A model generated the notes under the pieces. It did no database searches. It was not told where the DNA came from and was given only the letters and a program-made list of their open reading frames with translations. A stretch of DNA of 64,000 nucleotides from Megamerina dolium. Lineage: Eukaryota; Arthropoda; Insecta; Diptera; Megamerinidae. Shown here piece after piece: positions 51,846 through 63,650 of the stretch. Location of the stretch: assembly GCA_963854835.1 (NCBI GenBank), contig OY978526.1, forward strand, positions 87,286,846 through 87,350,845. The letters are read 5' to 3'. The translations under genes were made by a program, and so were the position numbers. Each line of letters starts with the position of its first letter. Positions within the stretch are counted from its first letter, which is position 1.

Positions 51846-53136
51846 AAAAACATTTAAATGCATATAATGACTCAACGAACACTCGCCTGAAACATTATGT
51901 TGCGAGAATTTTATTTGTTAAATTCAATTTACTCTGGCTATGCATGTGTACCTTCCAACTGCCAAAAAATCAGTGTCTCGATTACGTATCCGGGACGCTT
52001 GCATAGGCATCTAATATATATGAAAATGAACAAATCAGAATATAAATATTGGAATATTAGATAAATTAATATTAGAATAGAATATAACTTCAGTGTAAAA
52101 TCATTTATAAATAAGTATAAGTGAAGAGTTAAGGGATATAAACTTAGTCTTACGAAACTTAGTCTTAGTCCAAAAAATATTTCAAAAATTTTTTGTACAA
52201 ATAATAATAATAATCTTTCTTACATAACCGCTTTAAAGTAAAGTATGGTTAAGGAGTAAAACCTCTTTCCATATAACACCTTTTGTTATGGCTATAGTAG
52301 CTACCTCATATAAGCGATGATCGGGAGTATTCAATGTGATTCTCATGCTATATATTACTAAGGACATAATTCAAATTTCACCATCTTCTGTATTATTTTC
52401 CTATTGAGCGGCTTTAAGCACAACGAATTTTGCATATCAAATGCTCGTCTAAATTGAAAAATAAATAATACAAGACATGGATTGTGAAGCACAATCATTC
52501 GTCAACCAACGCAAAAAAATATAAGACAGAAAAAGAAGGAGAAGACGAAGACAGCGAACAATGACATTCTAATGACACTGATACATACTAAACGTATACA
52601 TTTTCACACAATACATGCAAGCATTGTGTGTGTGTGAATGTGTTCGAGGTGTTGAAAATGATTTTTATTTTACATTCAACACCATTCTTATTCGCGTCAC
52701 CTGTTACCTACCATCTATCGCACATACATATTGACTTCAAAACAAACTGCGACAAAGAAACAAAATTCCTATTCTTACAAATCGTTTTGTTGTCGCTTAA
52801 ATGTCATGCCATACCTCATCGTGTGTTCTACTATGTTTATTCTTTTATAAGGCGTAATATACATTAAGATGTGCCAGATTGTATGAAGAAATATGGATCT
52901 CAGCAAATAATATATAAAAATTAAATAATTTCAAACATATGTTTTTCCGAGCAAGCAAGAAGAATTCGGAAATTTATATAAGACCTGTCACCCTTCATTT
53001 CTTCATTGCAAATATTTGAAAATTGATAAATACCCCATACCTGAGCAGAAATAGTTATAGCATATTTTACTGATTCTCATTAACTTTTCCTTGACAGCCT
53101 TTCATTCGAACATACCTAATATTTATCTCCAATAGT
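51846..53136. other. AT-rich DNA without a recognisable gene
   Basis: Frames such as 52628-52867 show no family motif. Short GT and AATA repeats occur. Confidence 0.6.
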
Positions 53137-53148
53137 TAGAAGAAAATA

Positions 53149-53539
53149 ATGTGGGCGCCGTAGCTCAGTGGTTAGTGCGTTGGCCTTCTGATATGTAGGT
53201 CGTGGGTTCAATCCCCGGCTGAAGCATAATAAAATTTGATATCGAAAAGATGTTTCTTTCGAACGGTACCCACCTGCCGGCAAGAATTGGCAATTTTTCC
53301 GGCAGTAACAATTTGCCAAAAATGCTTCTTAAAAGAGCTCTGTGGCAAAACTAAGTTAAAGTGATGTCACTAGAGTTCTGCCGTTCTGAACCGGCTAATA
53401 TAAGTAGGTCTCTTCTAATGCTGTCCAAATTTAACACGCACAACAGTATTAGAAGAGAAGCTCGGTGGTATCACAATGGCCCTTTCTGGCCTAAGTGTAT
53501 CCTCTCAGAGAGAGGGCAGCCCCATAACCTAACCTTACC
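53149..53539 (+). mobile_element. tRNA-derived SINE, tail type B, complete with TSD
   Basis: A 391-bp element flanked by a perfect 12-bp duplication TAGAAGAAAATA (53137-53148, 53540-53551). The head contains an A-box TAGCTCAGTGG and a B-box GGTTCAATCCC. The anticodon-loop position reads CTTCTGA, which would correspond to an Arg (TCT) tRNA ancestor, a tentative reading. The body is shared with the copies at 39090 and 60489 (TTCGAACGGTACCCACCTG; ACACGCACAACAGTATTAG). After AGAGAAGCTCG the tail differs: GGTGGTATCACAATGG, GGCCTAAGTG, then AACCTAACCTTACCT. This tail resembles the LINE 3' end nested at 17272-17574. It is the best copy to define the family. Confidence 0.92.
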
Positions 53540-53551
53540 TAGAAGAAAATA

Positions 53552-55564
53552 GAAATTATGCATTTGTAAAAAACTGAAAAAGGAAGGCAGGTCGAAATCT
53601 GTAATTTCTTTTTGCTTCTTTGGAAAAAAATACTCCCAAAGTAATCCAAATTTTATATTTTTACTGATGCAAGGTGTTTAAAAATTTGCTCCACCTTAAT
53701 GTAAATAGGTACAAAGGCATACGAAAAAAAAACGATAACATTTTGAAGGCAATCTAACTAAAGCTAAATATTATTTTCGAAAGAATAATTATCACACCTG
53801 TCAAATTTAGTGGCGATATGTGGGCGCGCTCAACTTGCTCTGTTCTACTCAATATTAAGGTATACATTTTTCACATTTCAGAAAATATATTTTGGTAGGC
53901 AAGACAAAGTATATTTTACAAACTTTTTCACTTCAGTAGCAGAGAAATTTGAATTGATTTCTTTTTGATTGTTATTTCCATTCACCTTCTACGATAAGAG
54001 CACACTTTTGAGGGGTGGGGGCCATAAATTGACGTTTACAGCAATAAAATGGTTGTTTACACGTCTCGTAAAATGTTTATACCAATAATTGTGAATTTGT
54101 TCTTTTTTTATCGTCAAAAAATACGAACATAACTACACGCATACATACATACATACAAATACGAGTTGATGTTGAACGTGCAAATTTATTTCTATTTTTA
54201 GTATTCATATATAAGAGTCTGTCGTCATCGTCGGTGGTATTCCCACTTGGGTTGATTTAACTAACTGTAGATATACTTAGTATATTTTTTCATTGCAAAT
54301 GTACAATGACATATAGATTTTGAAACGCATTACCAAAAGGATTCTGGAATGAAGTCAACGCTACACAATACATACATATCTACATTCATGAGCACACCTA
54401 TTTCTCTTTGTGGTTGAAGGTGAAGAATTTAAAATAATCTATTTTCATACACTTCAAATCTAATATGAATATGTTTGCTTGCCAATTTGCCAACTCACCA
54501 TTTTGTTGTGGAGATTTTTCACACAACAATTCAGATATGTTGTGTTTCACCAGCAGAGTAATCACATCTGTGAAAGCAACTTTACCAAAGTAGAGTCCTC
54601 CATCGAGATGTCGTCCATCACCACTTTATTTGTGTTGATTGTATTTGATCTTGATACATAGCGACTATATTTTCTTCTGCTGCCGGTTAATGATATTGAC
54701 TACTATGTTGATTGGTACTGAACTGACTGTTAATGATTGTCGCTGTTGTCATTTCCGTTAGTGTCATTATCATAGTTGAATTTTTGGGATTTAATGTTTT
54801 TAGGGGAATCATCAGTACTTCCTGTATTCTCATTAATGTTGCTGTTGTTGCTGCCTTCGCCAACATTACTACAATTCCAATAGTATGGAATGATATTTGG
54901 CTTCATATTTTTTTTATAAATAATATGAAATGTATCTCCCTGAGCAGCAGACACTATATCAAAGAATGCAAAACAAATAAATTCAATTAAATATCATTAA
55001 GAATTCTTTGCTTAGTATATAACTCATAAAGCGGAGGTTGTGCTATAAGCTAAAATATTTTTTTTTTTTTTCCTTTAATCTCTATAATTATTATACAAAA
55101 GAAATATCCTATTATCCATCTATCACATTATTTTGACAAATGGTGTTGATTCGCAACCAAATATTCAAAATGTATAATACAATATATTGTAAATGAAGGA
55201 AAAATTACACAAGAAATAAGAACCTCATGAAATGTCAAGGCTAAAAAGTTCCACCCAACGGCATTGTCATGGAAGTACAAATGAATATGAAATGAATTGG
55301 AAATTGAAATAATTTCTAGGAAAAGAAAATATTAGAGCGGAATATGTTTGATGTTAACAACGTTTTATTAAATTTTTACCATCATTGGCGTTGATGTGCA
55401 AACACGAAGGCAAACTACACAATGTGCAACATTGTGGCCGGCGTTGATAAAACAAATTTCAATAGTTCCCAAAAGAACTGGTACAAAACTCACCTATTGT
55501 ATGATTACAAATTAATCCATACTCAAAAAATTTATTCATTTATATTATTATTATTATTATCGTT
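53552..55564. other. AT-rich DNA without a recognisable gene
   Basis: Overlapping frames at 54730-54990 on both strands come from a GTTGTTGCTG-like simple stretch and are not convincing. Short ATT repeats occur near 55545-55560. Confidence 0.55.
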
Positions 55565-55700
55565 CAGGGATGTTCAGTACTGCGACCTATAAGATCTATT
55601 GTGCCCCCTTCGTGGACCTAGAGTTTGTCTCTTAGCCCAATTCCATCGATGAATTGTAGTATTGGTCCTACTTCAAAGAGTCTAAGTTCGTCTCCGGGAT
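55565..55700 (-). mobile_element. LINE 3' end fragment
   Basis: On the minus strand this reads FVGPILQFIDGIGLRDKL, then non-coding AAGGGGGCACAATAG and ATCTTATAGGTCGCAGTACTG. The pattern (FI.. segment, then GCACAA.AGATCTT..AGGTCGCA) matches the 3' ends at 47690-47760 and 60650-60720. Only the extreme end is left. Confidence 0.65.
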
Positions 55701-56609
55701 TCATTTATATAAAAAATGGATAAATAAGTTGTCTAATTTTTAATTGTGTTTTGGTCAACTAAAGCACATTTCATAGCAATATATGCACATCGAGTATGTT
55801 AAGAATACAATTTTTCTTGCTTTCTTAGATAACGAAATAACGTATCCAACAACAATTTATCCAATAATAAGATTTTTATTATAGCATAAAGCATAAAGCA
55901 ATCCATCAACCACAGTCTGTATCAAATAGGCGTCAATTGTCTTTTTCCAAAATGCACTATGGGAATGATATTATTCGAATATAATGCCATTGACTTTTGA
56001 ACGATTATAATTATTATTATTATAAAAATTGCCTTATTTACAATACGTGTCAGTTTCACTCACTTTATTCACTTACAGAAACAACGCGATATATATGATA
56101 TATATAATATAGACACATCCTAAGCAACTAAATGCTGTGGTGGCTGACAAAACACTAACGAAAGCTATAAAAAATAAGTAAAGTAATAATACTTTGGATA
56201 TTCTCAGTCGATATATCTATACAATTTAAAGCGCATGTCTTATATTAATTTATTATGAGAGATTGGAATAGTCAGAGAGAATGGAGATGATTTGTATGGA
56301 ATTGGAATTTCGAAATTTTCAGGACTACGATAAGAACCTATGTATAATATATACTTTGAATGCGTTTAAACATGTTACACATACATGTTTGATTCAAAAT
56401 TAACTCAGATAGTGGGTAATATGCATTTCTAAAGCAAAACAATCTGAATAGCATGAATTATAGCACGCAATTTATGTTCTGTTATCAAGCAAGTTGCGCT
56501 TCCTTTCTTAGACCAGTTAACGATATCTCTTAACCCAAACTGTTAATGTTCTCTAAGTGAGTCATATAAAATGTGGGTTTTTTGGTGTTGCTAAGTAGAC
56601 AGAAACCGA
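55701..56609. other. AT-rich DNA without a recognisable gene
   Basis: No motif, element end or exon recognised. Confidence 0.6.
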
Positions 56610-57005
56610 GACTCAATTAGCACATAGAAAAGCGCCATTTTGCTGCACCACTCCTGGAACCACTGAAGTGAGGCCTATACGAACCATCTTGATATTGATC
56701 TTGATCAATAAACCTGCTAATATCATCTATTTTATTTCCAGCAATTTCATTTAGGCTATCCATTACGAATTTCCCTAGAGTTCTATGTCGTAGAGCGCCC
56801 AGACTTGGGCACTCACATAGATAGTGGAAAACCGTCCCCTTGGATCCCTCTTGTTTGCATATTGTCGGCATCTGTCGTTGTAGGGTCATTCTATTTTCTG
56901 TGCATAGTCCCCTATCGCTCAGTGACCAGTAATAGTGAAGATGATTCTGAACATATCTCTGTGGGTGGACCTCGGCTTTGATTCAATTCTCGACCATAAT
57001 AATTT
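56610..57005 (-). mobile_element. LINE C-terminal fragment with zinc-knuckle-like motif
   Basis: The minus strand encodes TENRMTLQRQMPTICKQEG, then SKGTVFHYLCECPSLGALRHR, a Cys/His cluster like those at the C-termini of RNase H-bearing LINEs, then LGKFVMDSLNEIAGNKIDDI and SRFIDQDQYQDG. Upstream (56912-57000) lies GHYWSLSDRGLC. This lineage differs from those at 37745 and 46695. It directly precedes the mariner at 57019. RT and RNase H domains are missing. Confidence 0.68.
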
Positions 57006-57018
57006 TTGTACTTTTTTA

Positions 57019-58066
57019 TATAAGGTGTAGTAAAAAGAAATCCATTATTTTTCCAATAGGTGGCTTTAGTAATCTGTATCTCGCGTTGTAAAAGCACTAG
57101 ATAGTGTTAGAAAGATAAGATTTCGTACTAAATAAACTTTTCAGGCAGTTTTGTGATTGCTTGACTCAGTATTGTTTGAGCACGCGTCAAAGATGGACAC
57201 CAGTAAAGAGAAAAATGGCGTATTTTACAGTTTTTCTTCGATAAAGTCGAAAACGCAAGCTAGACGGCTGAAAATGTGAATAGTGTTTACAGTCCTGATA
57301 CTGTAACAGTCAATCACGTGCCCGTCACGTAAACACTGTTTCTATTTCCCAGGAGCTAAACATTGCACAACAAACCGTTTGGAACCATTTAAATAAGGCT
57401 GGATACAAAAAGAAGCTTGACCACACGAGCTAACGCAAAAAAAACCTCATGGACCGAAGTTCCATCTGCGAATCACTGATGAATCCATTTCTGAAGCCGA
57501 TTACTGGTGATGAAAAGTGGGTCTCTTACGACAACATTAAGCAAAAACGGTCGTGGTCGAATCGCGGTGAGTCGGCGCAAATGGATTTCCAAACCAGGAT
57601 GGACGGTCTGGAAGGTTTTGCTATGTCTGAAGGAAGTAATCGCCCAGAAGCGGCCAGCTTTTGCGAATAGGAGAGGAATTGTGTTCCAACAGGACAACGC
57701 CAGGCCACATACATTGATAGTGACTCGCCAGAAGCTCCGAGAGCTTGGTTGGGAGGTTCTTATGCATCCACCTTATAATCCGGACCTGGAAAGAAGTGAT
57801 TACTACCTGCTCTTATCTATGGCGAATGATTTTGCTGGTGAAAAATTCGCCTCAAGAGAAGCTTGTAAAAATCGACTGTCCTAGTTTTTTGCCAATAGGG
57901 ATGAGGGTTTCTATGAGAGTGGCATTATGGAATTACCTTCAAAATGGCAACAAGTTATCGAACAAAACGGTGCATATATGACCTAAATCGGATCATTCTA
58001 ACTATGCAAAATAAAACCTTCAATTTAATGCAAAAGTAATGGAGTTCTTTTTACTAGACTTTATAT
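57019..58066 (+). mobile_element. mellifera-like mariner (DD34D), dead
   Basis: Ends TATAAGGTGTAGTAAAAAG at 57019 and inverted CTTTTTACTAGACTTTATA to 58066, in a TA context. The transposase begins near ATG 57193 (MDTSKEKN.VFYSF) and soon hits stops. It continues with SIS.ELNIAQQTVWNHLNKAG (helix-turn-helix, about 57345-57400), ITGDEKWVSYDNIKQKRSW (D1, near 57500), then, in another frame, KRPAFANRRGIVFQQDNARPH (D2) and YNPDLERSDYYLLLSMAN (D3, 34 residues after D2), ending SKWQQVIEQNGAYMT near 57980. The motif set fits the mellifera subfamily. Several frameshifts make it non-functional. It is the parent-type copy for the deletion derivative at 29602-30216. Confidence 0.88.
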
Positions 58067-60116
58067 ATCATACTGGAGGATGCTTCTATCGAGCTACCAA
58101 CTTTTTTTCGTTTGGTAAAGTTTTATTTCACTATATTTTATTTAAGAATCTTTTTTTTTTTACTTGCCTTCTTTCTGGTGTTTTCAAACTTACTCAAGTA
58201 CCTACTGTTGTTACGTTTTACGAAAATTATATCGTTGTTCCCTGTTGCTTTTAGCGTTGCATGTTCATTATCAGCATCGTAATGCTCCAAACACTCTCGA
58301 GACTGTTGAAAGCGTAACCAAGTGATAAAGAGAGTTAAAAACTGCTTCTGCCAGAAATGACAATTACAACTTTATACCAATTTCACCAGTACGAGTATAT
58401 ATAATGGATTAAAGGAAAACGCTTTATGATTTGAGTGCTGCATTATTCGATTTCGTTTTTATTGTTAGTGCCGGTTAAATTGCTTCTGCTTCTGCCATTG
58501 CTGGTATTGTCAACGTATGGATGACTTACATACAATTTGGAAATCAGTGAAATAAGTTCGACAGTCGAGTTCGGTGAGAGCATACATGCCATAATCATAA
58601 GAGAATTGAATTGTTTATGTAGTTGAGGTCATACTGCAAGCACTTCAGTTGTGGTTTTGGTTGAGGCTTATTGTTTCAACATATGGATACATATGTGCAT
58701 ATGTACGCTTACTAAATGAGGTAATGTTGTGTATGGAAATAAATACAACAAATTTTACATACGAATATACTATATCCTTTGAACGAATTTATTGTCGTTT
58801 TTATTAAACATTTTTTTAAGAGAATGTCAGTTTAAGACTTTATAGTTCATTATTTACTCTTATAGCTGTTGTCCATTTGGCTTTAATGCTACAAAATTGA
58901 CTTTTAATTCCTTGCAAGACTTGTTATTATTGTCTGGTCTTAATCCATTGATTGTGTCACAAATTTTAAATATTTTATCGTGCGTACAGGATACTCCGAA
59001 ATCACCAGCTTACACCATAGTAAAATTGGCAACGCACCAACGTTGCTAATGCAATGCGACATTTGGCTTTGAAATTGGCGCTTAATGTTAAATCCACAAT
59101 AAACTATACATATATGTGTGTATATATATGTACTGAACTTCATATGAATAAATCTTCAAGTTGCTTTTTGGCAAGATAAATGAACTTGGCGTATACTTCA
59201 GGTACATCCCAAAGTAATGTAGCATAGTGTAGATTCTACAAAACTATCTGTTTGGCAAAGCTATTTGGATAACATTTTCAGATTTGTGTCGCCGAAAGTA
59301 TAAAATATTTCAGAAAGATGTTTTTCACATGCGTGTGTATGTGTGTGTGTGTGTGTGCGTGTGTGTGTGTGTATTTTATGGAATAGAAAAACCGATTCTA
59401 GCTTTAATCTTGCATTTGTTGCAGATTTTGACAAAGCAATTCGACAAATCCCAATACAATTTGTTTAATCATGCCTGCGAATCAAGTTTATTGCGGTCGC
59501 GTACTTCATTCGAAGCGCTTCATTTGCACACAATACAACAATCAGATCGAATAGACTCTTTATTGTGGTAATTGTTCTGTGGTGGAGCTTTGTTAATTTA
59601 GCATAATGCTATACATATACGATGCGAAATGTTCATCCAACAATTGCATGACGATTTTAATTGCTTCGCATTTCGTTGTACTACGTTTTGTACTCATTGT
59701 GCTCATGCCACATTATTGTGTTTGTTAACTGTGGTCAAACAATGTACTTTCCAATGAACACTCCAAATTTAAATGGGACCAAACATAGATGTAATTTTGT
59801 GTTTGTACACAAAGCGGTAGATTTGTTGGTAAATATTTGCATAGCTAATGCCATGAGAGCAAATGGGTTTGGAAATTAACTCCTCATACATCGACATCGA
59901 TATGAATATGCTCTGAAGTGAATGAAAATGTTGAACTCAGTACGAAAATTTCCCCTAATGTAAGTCAAATAAAATTCGTGTTACCCTCCAAGTAAATTTG
60001 TTTGTGTTTTTTTCAAAAAATTTCGACTTAGATATGATCAATAGACTGATTACGTTTAATTGATATCGAATTTTATAAGATATCGCAACACAAACTTTTT
60101 CCTCTGATGGCAATGT
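58067..60116. other. AT-rich DNA without a recognisable gene
   Basis: Frames at 58039-58254 and 59661-59879 have no family motif. A GT microsatellite lies at 59331-59372. No element ends were found. Confidence 0.55.
59331..59372. repeat. (GT)n microsatellite with CG/TA interruptions
   Basis: A GTGT run is interrupted near 59339 (TA) and 59357 (CG). The Val/Cys peptide across it is an artefact of the repeat. Confidence 0.9.
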
Positions 60117-60128
60117 GATTTCTCTCGA

Positions 60129-60489
60129 CAAAAAAAAATAAATGTATGGCACTTATAAGCCCCGAAGGGCTCTTTGACCAAGCTTTTCTTTTAGTACTAT
60201 TGTGCGTGTTATATTTTTGACAGTATTGGAAAAAAACTACTTAATTTAGCCGGTTCCGAACAGCAGAATCATTGTGGCAAAACATTTTTTGAGCTTTGTC
60301 AAACAGTCGCTTTTAGAAGCAATTCCATAGCAAATTGTTACTGCCGGAAGAATTGATAGTTTCTTACTGATAGGTGGGCACCGTTCGAAAGAAAAATCTT
60401 TTCGATAATAAATTTTTTGTGCTTCAGCCGGGGATTGACCCCACTTCCTACAGATTAGAGAGCCAACGCATTAATCACTGAGCTACAGA
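60129..60489 (-). mobile_element. tRNA-derived SINE, tail type A, with TSD
   Basis: A 361-bp copy in minus orientation flanked by GATTTCTCTCGA (60117-60128) and GATTTATCTCGA (60490-60501), a 12-bp duplication with one mismatch. On the minus strand the head reads TGTAGCTCAGTGATTAATG and GGGGTCAATCCCCGGC. The body matches the other copies (TTCGAACGGTGCCCACCT; ACACGCACAATAGTACTA). Tail type A reads CCCTTCGGGGCTTATAAGTG, CCATACATTTATT and then an A/T run. Divergence in the B-box suggests an older copy. Confidence 0.9.
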
Positions 60490-60649
60490 GATTTATCTCG
60501 ATCCGACAGGAATTTGTTGAAATTTCGAAAAAAATTTGTAGCTGGGCGATGATTGGGACCATTTATGCTATGTCAAGCACTTTTTTTACACATTTTACAC
60601 ATTTACATATGCATCACTGCTCTTTATGACCATTTATTATTATACAGGC

Positions 60650-60975
60650 TATTCAATTCAATGCGACCTAAAAGATCTTTTGTGCGACAATTGCCCAACT
60701 GAAACAATTCTAGACTATTTATAAATCTTATAATTGCTGTGGGCTTGATTTTACCTATGTTCCGTTACCTAGGTAACCAGTGCCCAGTGAGCAGTTTTAT
60801 GTAATTTCTACTCAGGTTAAGAACAGCATCCACCTTAACATGTGTGGGATCAATAAGTGCCTTCGACTGACGCATGCCCGTTTGGGCACTCCAGTATTCG
60901 AGTAGATCCCGTTTCTCCCTCTCACATTTCAAGTTGTTTATGAGAGTGTTTCTAACCCCGCAGACCATACATACA
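60650..60975 (-). mobile_element. LINE 3' end, same family as 46695-47770
   Basis: Minus strand: CEREKRDLLEYWSAQTGMRQ, then SKALIDPTHVKVDAVLNLSR and LLTGHW, closely matching the C-terminal segment at 47390-47520, then IIRFINSLELFQLGN and the 3' words AAAGATCTTTTAGGTCGCAT. The two copies share the non-coding 3' end. RNase H is not included here, so this is a stronger 5' truncation. Confidence 0.8.
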
Positions 60976-62468
60976 AATAATTTTAGGTATCGTATTATTT
61001 TCTATCATGTCTTGAGTGTTTTCAGTAAAATTCTGATTTTTGTGGGTGGTCACGGTAACTTTGTTATTACTGTCCATCAATTAACACTGTCACTGTATAT
61101 GAGAGATAAAAGATCCTCATTCATTCCTATCTTATTGGAAAAACTTGCCAAAATTTCCTATGTAAATATTCTTACCATACGGTCTGTCATTGTCAAGATC
61201 GAAATGTCAGATATTTCGGTGATGAACTTTATCCGGCATCATTCAAATGATGGATTCTGCAAACGCATGACATTGAATACTGAAATCAAATATTTAAAGA
61301 TTTAATTAAAGAATTGTGGTCGTTAATATGAAAATAATGAAAATAATAACTGATCTACCTCAAATTTCCTTCACTGCATCCCAGTAACAAAACCACAAAA
61401 ATGTGAACACAATCAAATTAAAGGTAGTCTTGCTCAATAGATAAAACATACCACATTCTGCAACAACAATGTCGCCGCTGTAAACCAATTTAAAAACAAT
61501 TTTACTAAGAAACTCAACTGTGAAACATTCGTAATATGTACGTACAGACACTATGCTAAAGATGCGCACACATGATGATGAGCATTTGTGCCATTGTGCA
61601 ATCACACAATCACATATGCACACACTGATATATGCTTATGTTGAAACATCCAAGTGCGTTACTATTGCTACGTATGGCTTGAGCTATCAAATGAGTTTGT
61701 AAAGGTCGCGCGAACATTAAATATGCATTATGATAATCTACTTCGCAATATGAAATATTTGCTGCAGCTACCGTATAATGGTCGCTTTGTACGTGTGTGT
61801 GTATTATTCACCGTATTGAATCGTAATTTCTTTATGCGTGTTTTCGACCATAACGCCACCTTCATCTCATAATGACTACAAATACTATTTCGCGTGTTGC
61901 GAACACGTTCAACCATTTCGAAATACGTGATGAGAATTTCTACGTACGACTTTTTCTGCCAGCCTGCCTTTTACATGTGTCCATAGGTGTATGTATGTAT
62001 ATGCACATATGCATAAATGTGCGTGAGTATGCAATCACAAAGAAGAATAAATGATATTCAAATCAACACAAAACGTATCCGAATGACTACAATTTACTGT
62101 CTAGTTTACAAATGAAATTAAAAAAAACTTTTCAACCACAGTTAATACAGTCAATCTGCATAACACATATGTGAACCTTTATATATTGACCCTATATGAA
62201 ATTGCGTATTAATTGAACAAATGTACTACTCCATGTACTAGTAATGTACATAAAATGTAGTAGACTAAAGCATAGTTGATTTATCCTTAATTAGAAATAT
62301 TTAAAAATATTGATCAAAAATTTAGTTTTTATCCCTTGCTGTAAACATTACATATTAATTTTAAAGCTCTTAATATAAAATTATTTGAATATAAAATTTT
62401 CATAATATTTGGTCCGTCAAAAAATATTTCTATATATGAAGTTAACCGATTTGAACATAACCATGAGA
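60976..62468. other. AT-rich DNA without a recognisable gene
   Basis: Frames of 60-140 codons (for example 60874-61305 and 61654-62054) partly overlap the LINE end or are unsupported. No motif found. Confidence 0.55.
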
Positions 62469-62470
62469 TA

Positions 62471-63648
62471 CGAGAACTCATGGTCCCAGAACTACCCGAC
62501 CTAACAAAGAAATCACAACAAATTTGGGAAAATTTTTCTTTATTTCTCAACATAATCTCCTTTTAGCTCTATCCACTTTTCCCAGCGATATTCCATAGCT
62601 TCGATACTCTGTTTATAGTATGAACTGTCTAGCTCATTAAAATAGCCATCTACCGCAGACTCCACCTCGACATTGTTTGAAAATCTTCTATCACCAAGCC
62701 ATTTTTTCAAATTCGAAAATAGAAGATAATCCGAAGGAGCTAAATCTGGCGAATAAGTTGCGTGCTGAAGCAATTCGAGTTTTAAGTCATTGATCTGGGC
62801 CATCGCAATAGCGAATGTGTGAACTTGATAAAACAACACCTTCCTTTTCGCCAAATGCGGCCCTTTTTCCTTAATTTCATCACTTAAGCGCTGCAACAAA
62901 TAAGCATAATACTCGCCGTTGATTGTTTTTCCTTTTTCCTTTCAATAAAAATTATCCCACGTGCATCCCAAAAAAACAGACGCCATAACCTTGCCTGTAG
63001 ATGGAACTGCCTTCGCCTTCTTTGGACACAACTCTACCCTTTCAGTCCATGGACCCATGTCTCATCCATGGTTACGAATCGACGCATAAACTCGGCTTTA
63101 TTACTGTGAAACATCGCTAAACACTATATAGAAACATCTTCACGACTTTGTTTTTGTTCTATCGTGAGCAAACGTGGCAACCATCTTGCACATAACTTTT
63201 TCATCTCCAAATTTTTTGTCAATATACGATGTATAGCACTTTTTGAAATGCCTGTAATTTCACATAACTCAACCACCTTCACCCGGAGATCATCCAATTC
63301 CATTTTGTGGATTTTCTTAATCGTTTCTGACGTGGCCACCTCAATTAGTTGACCACCATGGTGTTCGTATTGGCAGCTCGTACGACCTCGTTTAAACTCT
63401 AAAACCCAATATTTTATGGTCGTAAATGAAGGAGCACACTCCCCCAGAGTAGAATCTAGTTCGGCTTTAATATTTTGTTGGACTGAGACCTTTCAAATGA
63501 AAGTATTGAATTACATAACGGTGACCAATTTTTTCCATGTTTACAAAAACGTATGCTTTATAAGGTTGCCACTTTTCACAAAAATAATTTTTTTCAAACT
63601 ACTGCCGCCATCAATATGTCAGGTCGGGTAGTTCTGGAACCAACCTCG
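62471..63648 (-). mobile_element. irritans-like mariner with matched ends
   Basis: A 1,178-bp element flanked by TA (62469-62470, 63649-63650). The ends CGAGAACTCATGGTCCCAGA and its inverse TTCTGGAACCAACCTCG share a long repeat (AGGTCGGGTAGTTCTGG). The minus-strand transposase starts with a helix-turn-helix region (63339-63124: VVELCEITGISKSAIHRIL, then RWLPRLLTIEQKQSRED). It continues RRFVTMDETWVHG (D1, near 63065), STGKVMASVFWDARGIIFI, and LQRLSDEIKEKGPHLAKRKV with FYQVHTFAIAMAQ, where the D2 motif is lost. Then comes HATYSPDLAPSDYLLFSNL (D3), ending IELKGDYVEK at 62540. The D2 loss and frameshifts leave it inactive. The N-terminal coding sequence before 63339 is shortened. Position 1-220 is the end of a related copy. 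Confidence 0.87.
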
Positions 63649-63650
63649 TA

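Noticed and set aside
53159..53222. Possible genuine tRNA gene
   Set aside because: The A- and B-box are good, but the sequence continues into a SINE body, is flanked by a 12-bp target duplication and recurs elsewhere with decay.
54730..54990. Hydrophobic frame on plus and Asn-rich frame on minus
   Set aside because: Both arise from a simple GTTGTTGCTG-like stretch. There is no start context, homology or splice support.
61654..62054. Two consecutive plus-strand frames that might be exons
   Set aside because: No plausible splice sites join them, no domain is recognisable and the length is within chance expectation.
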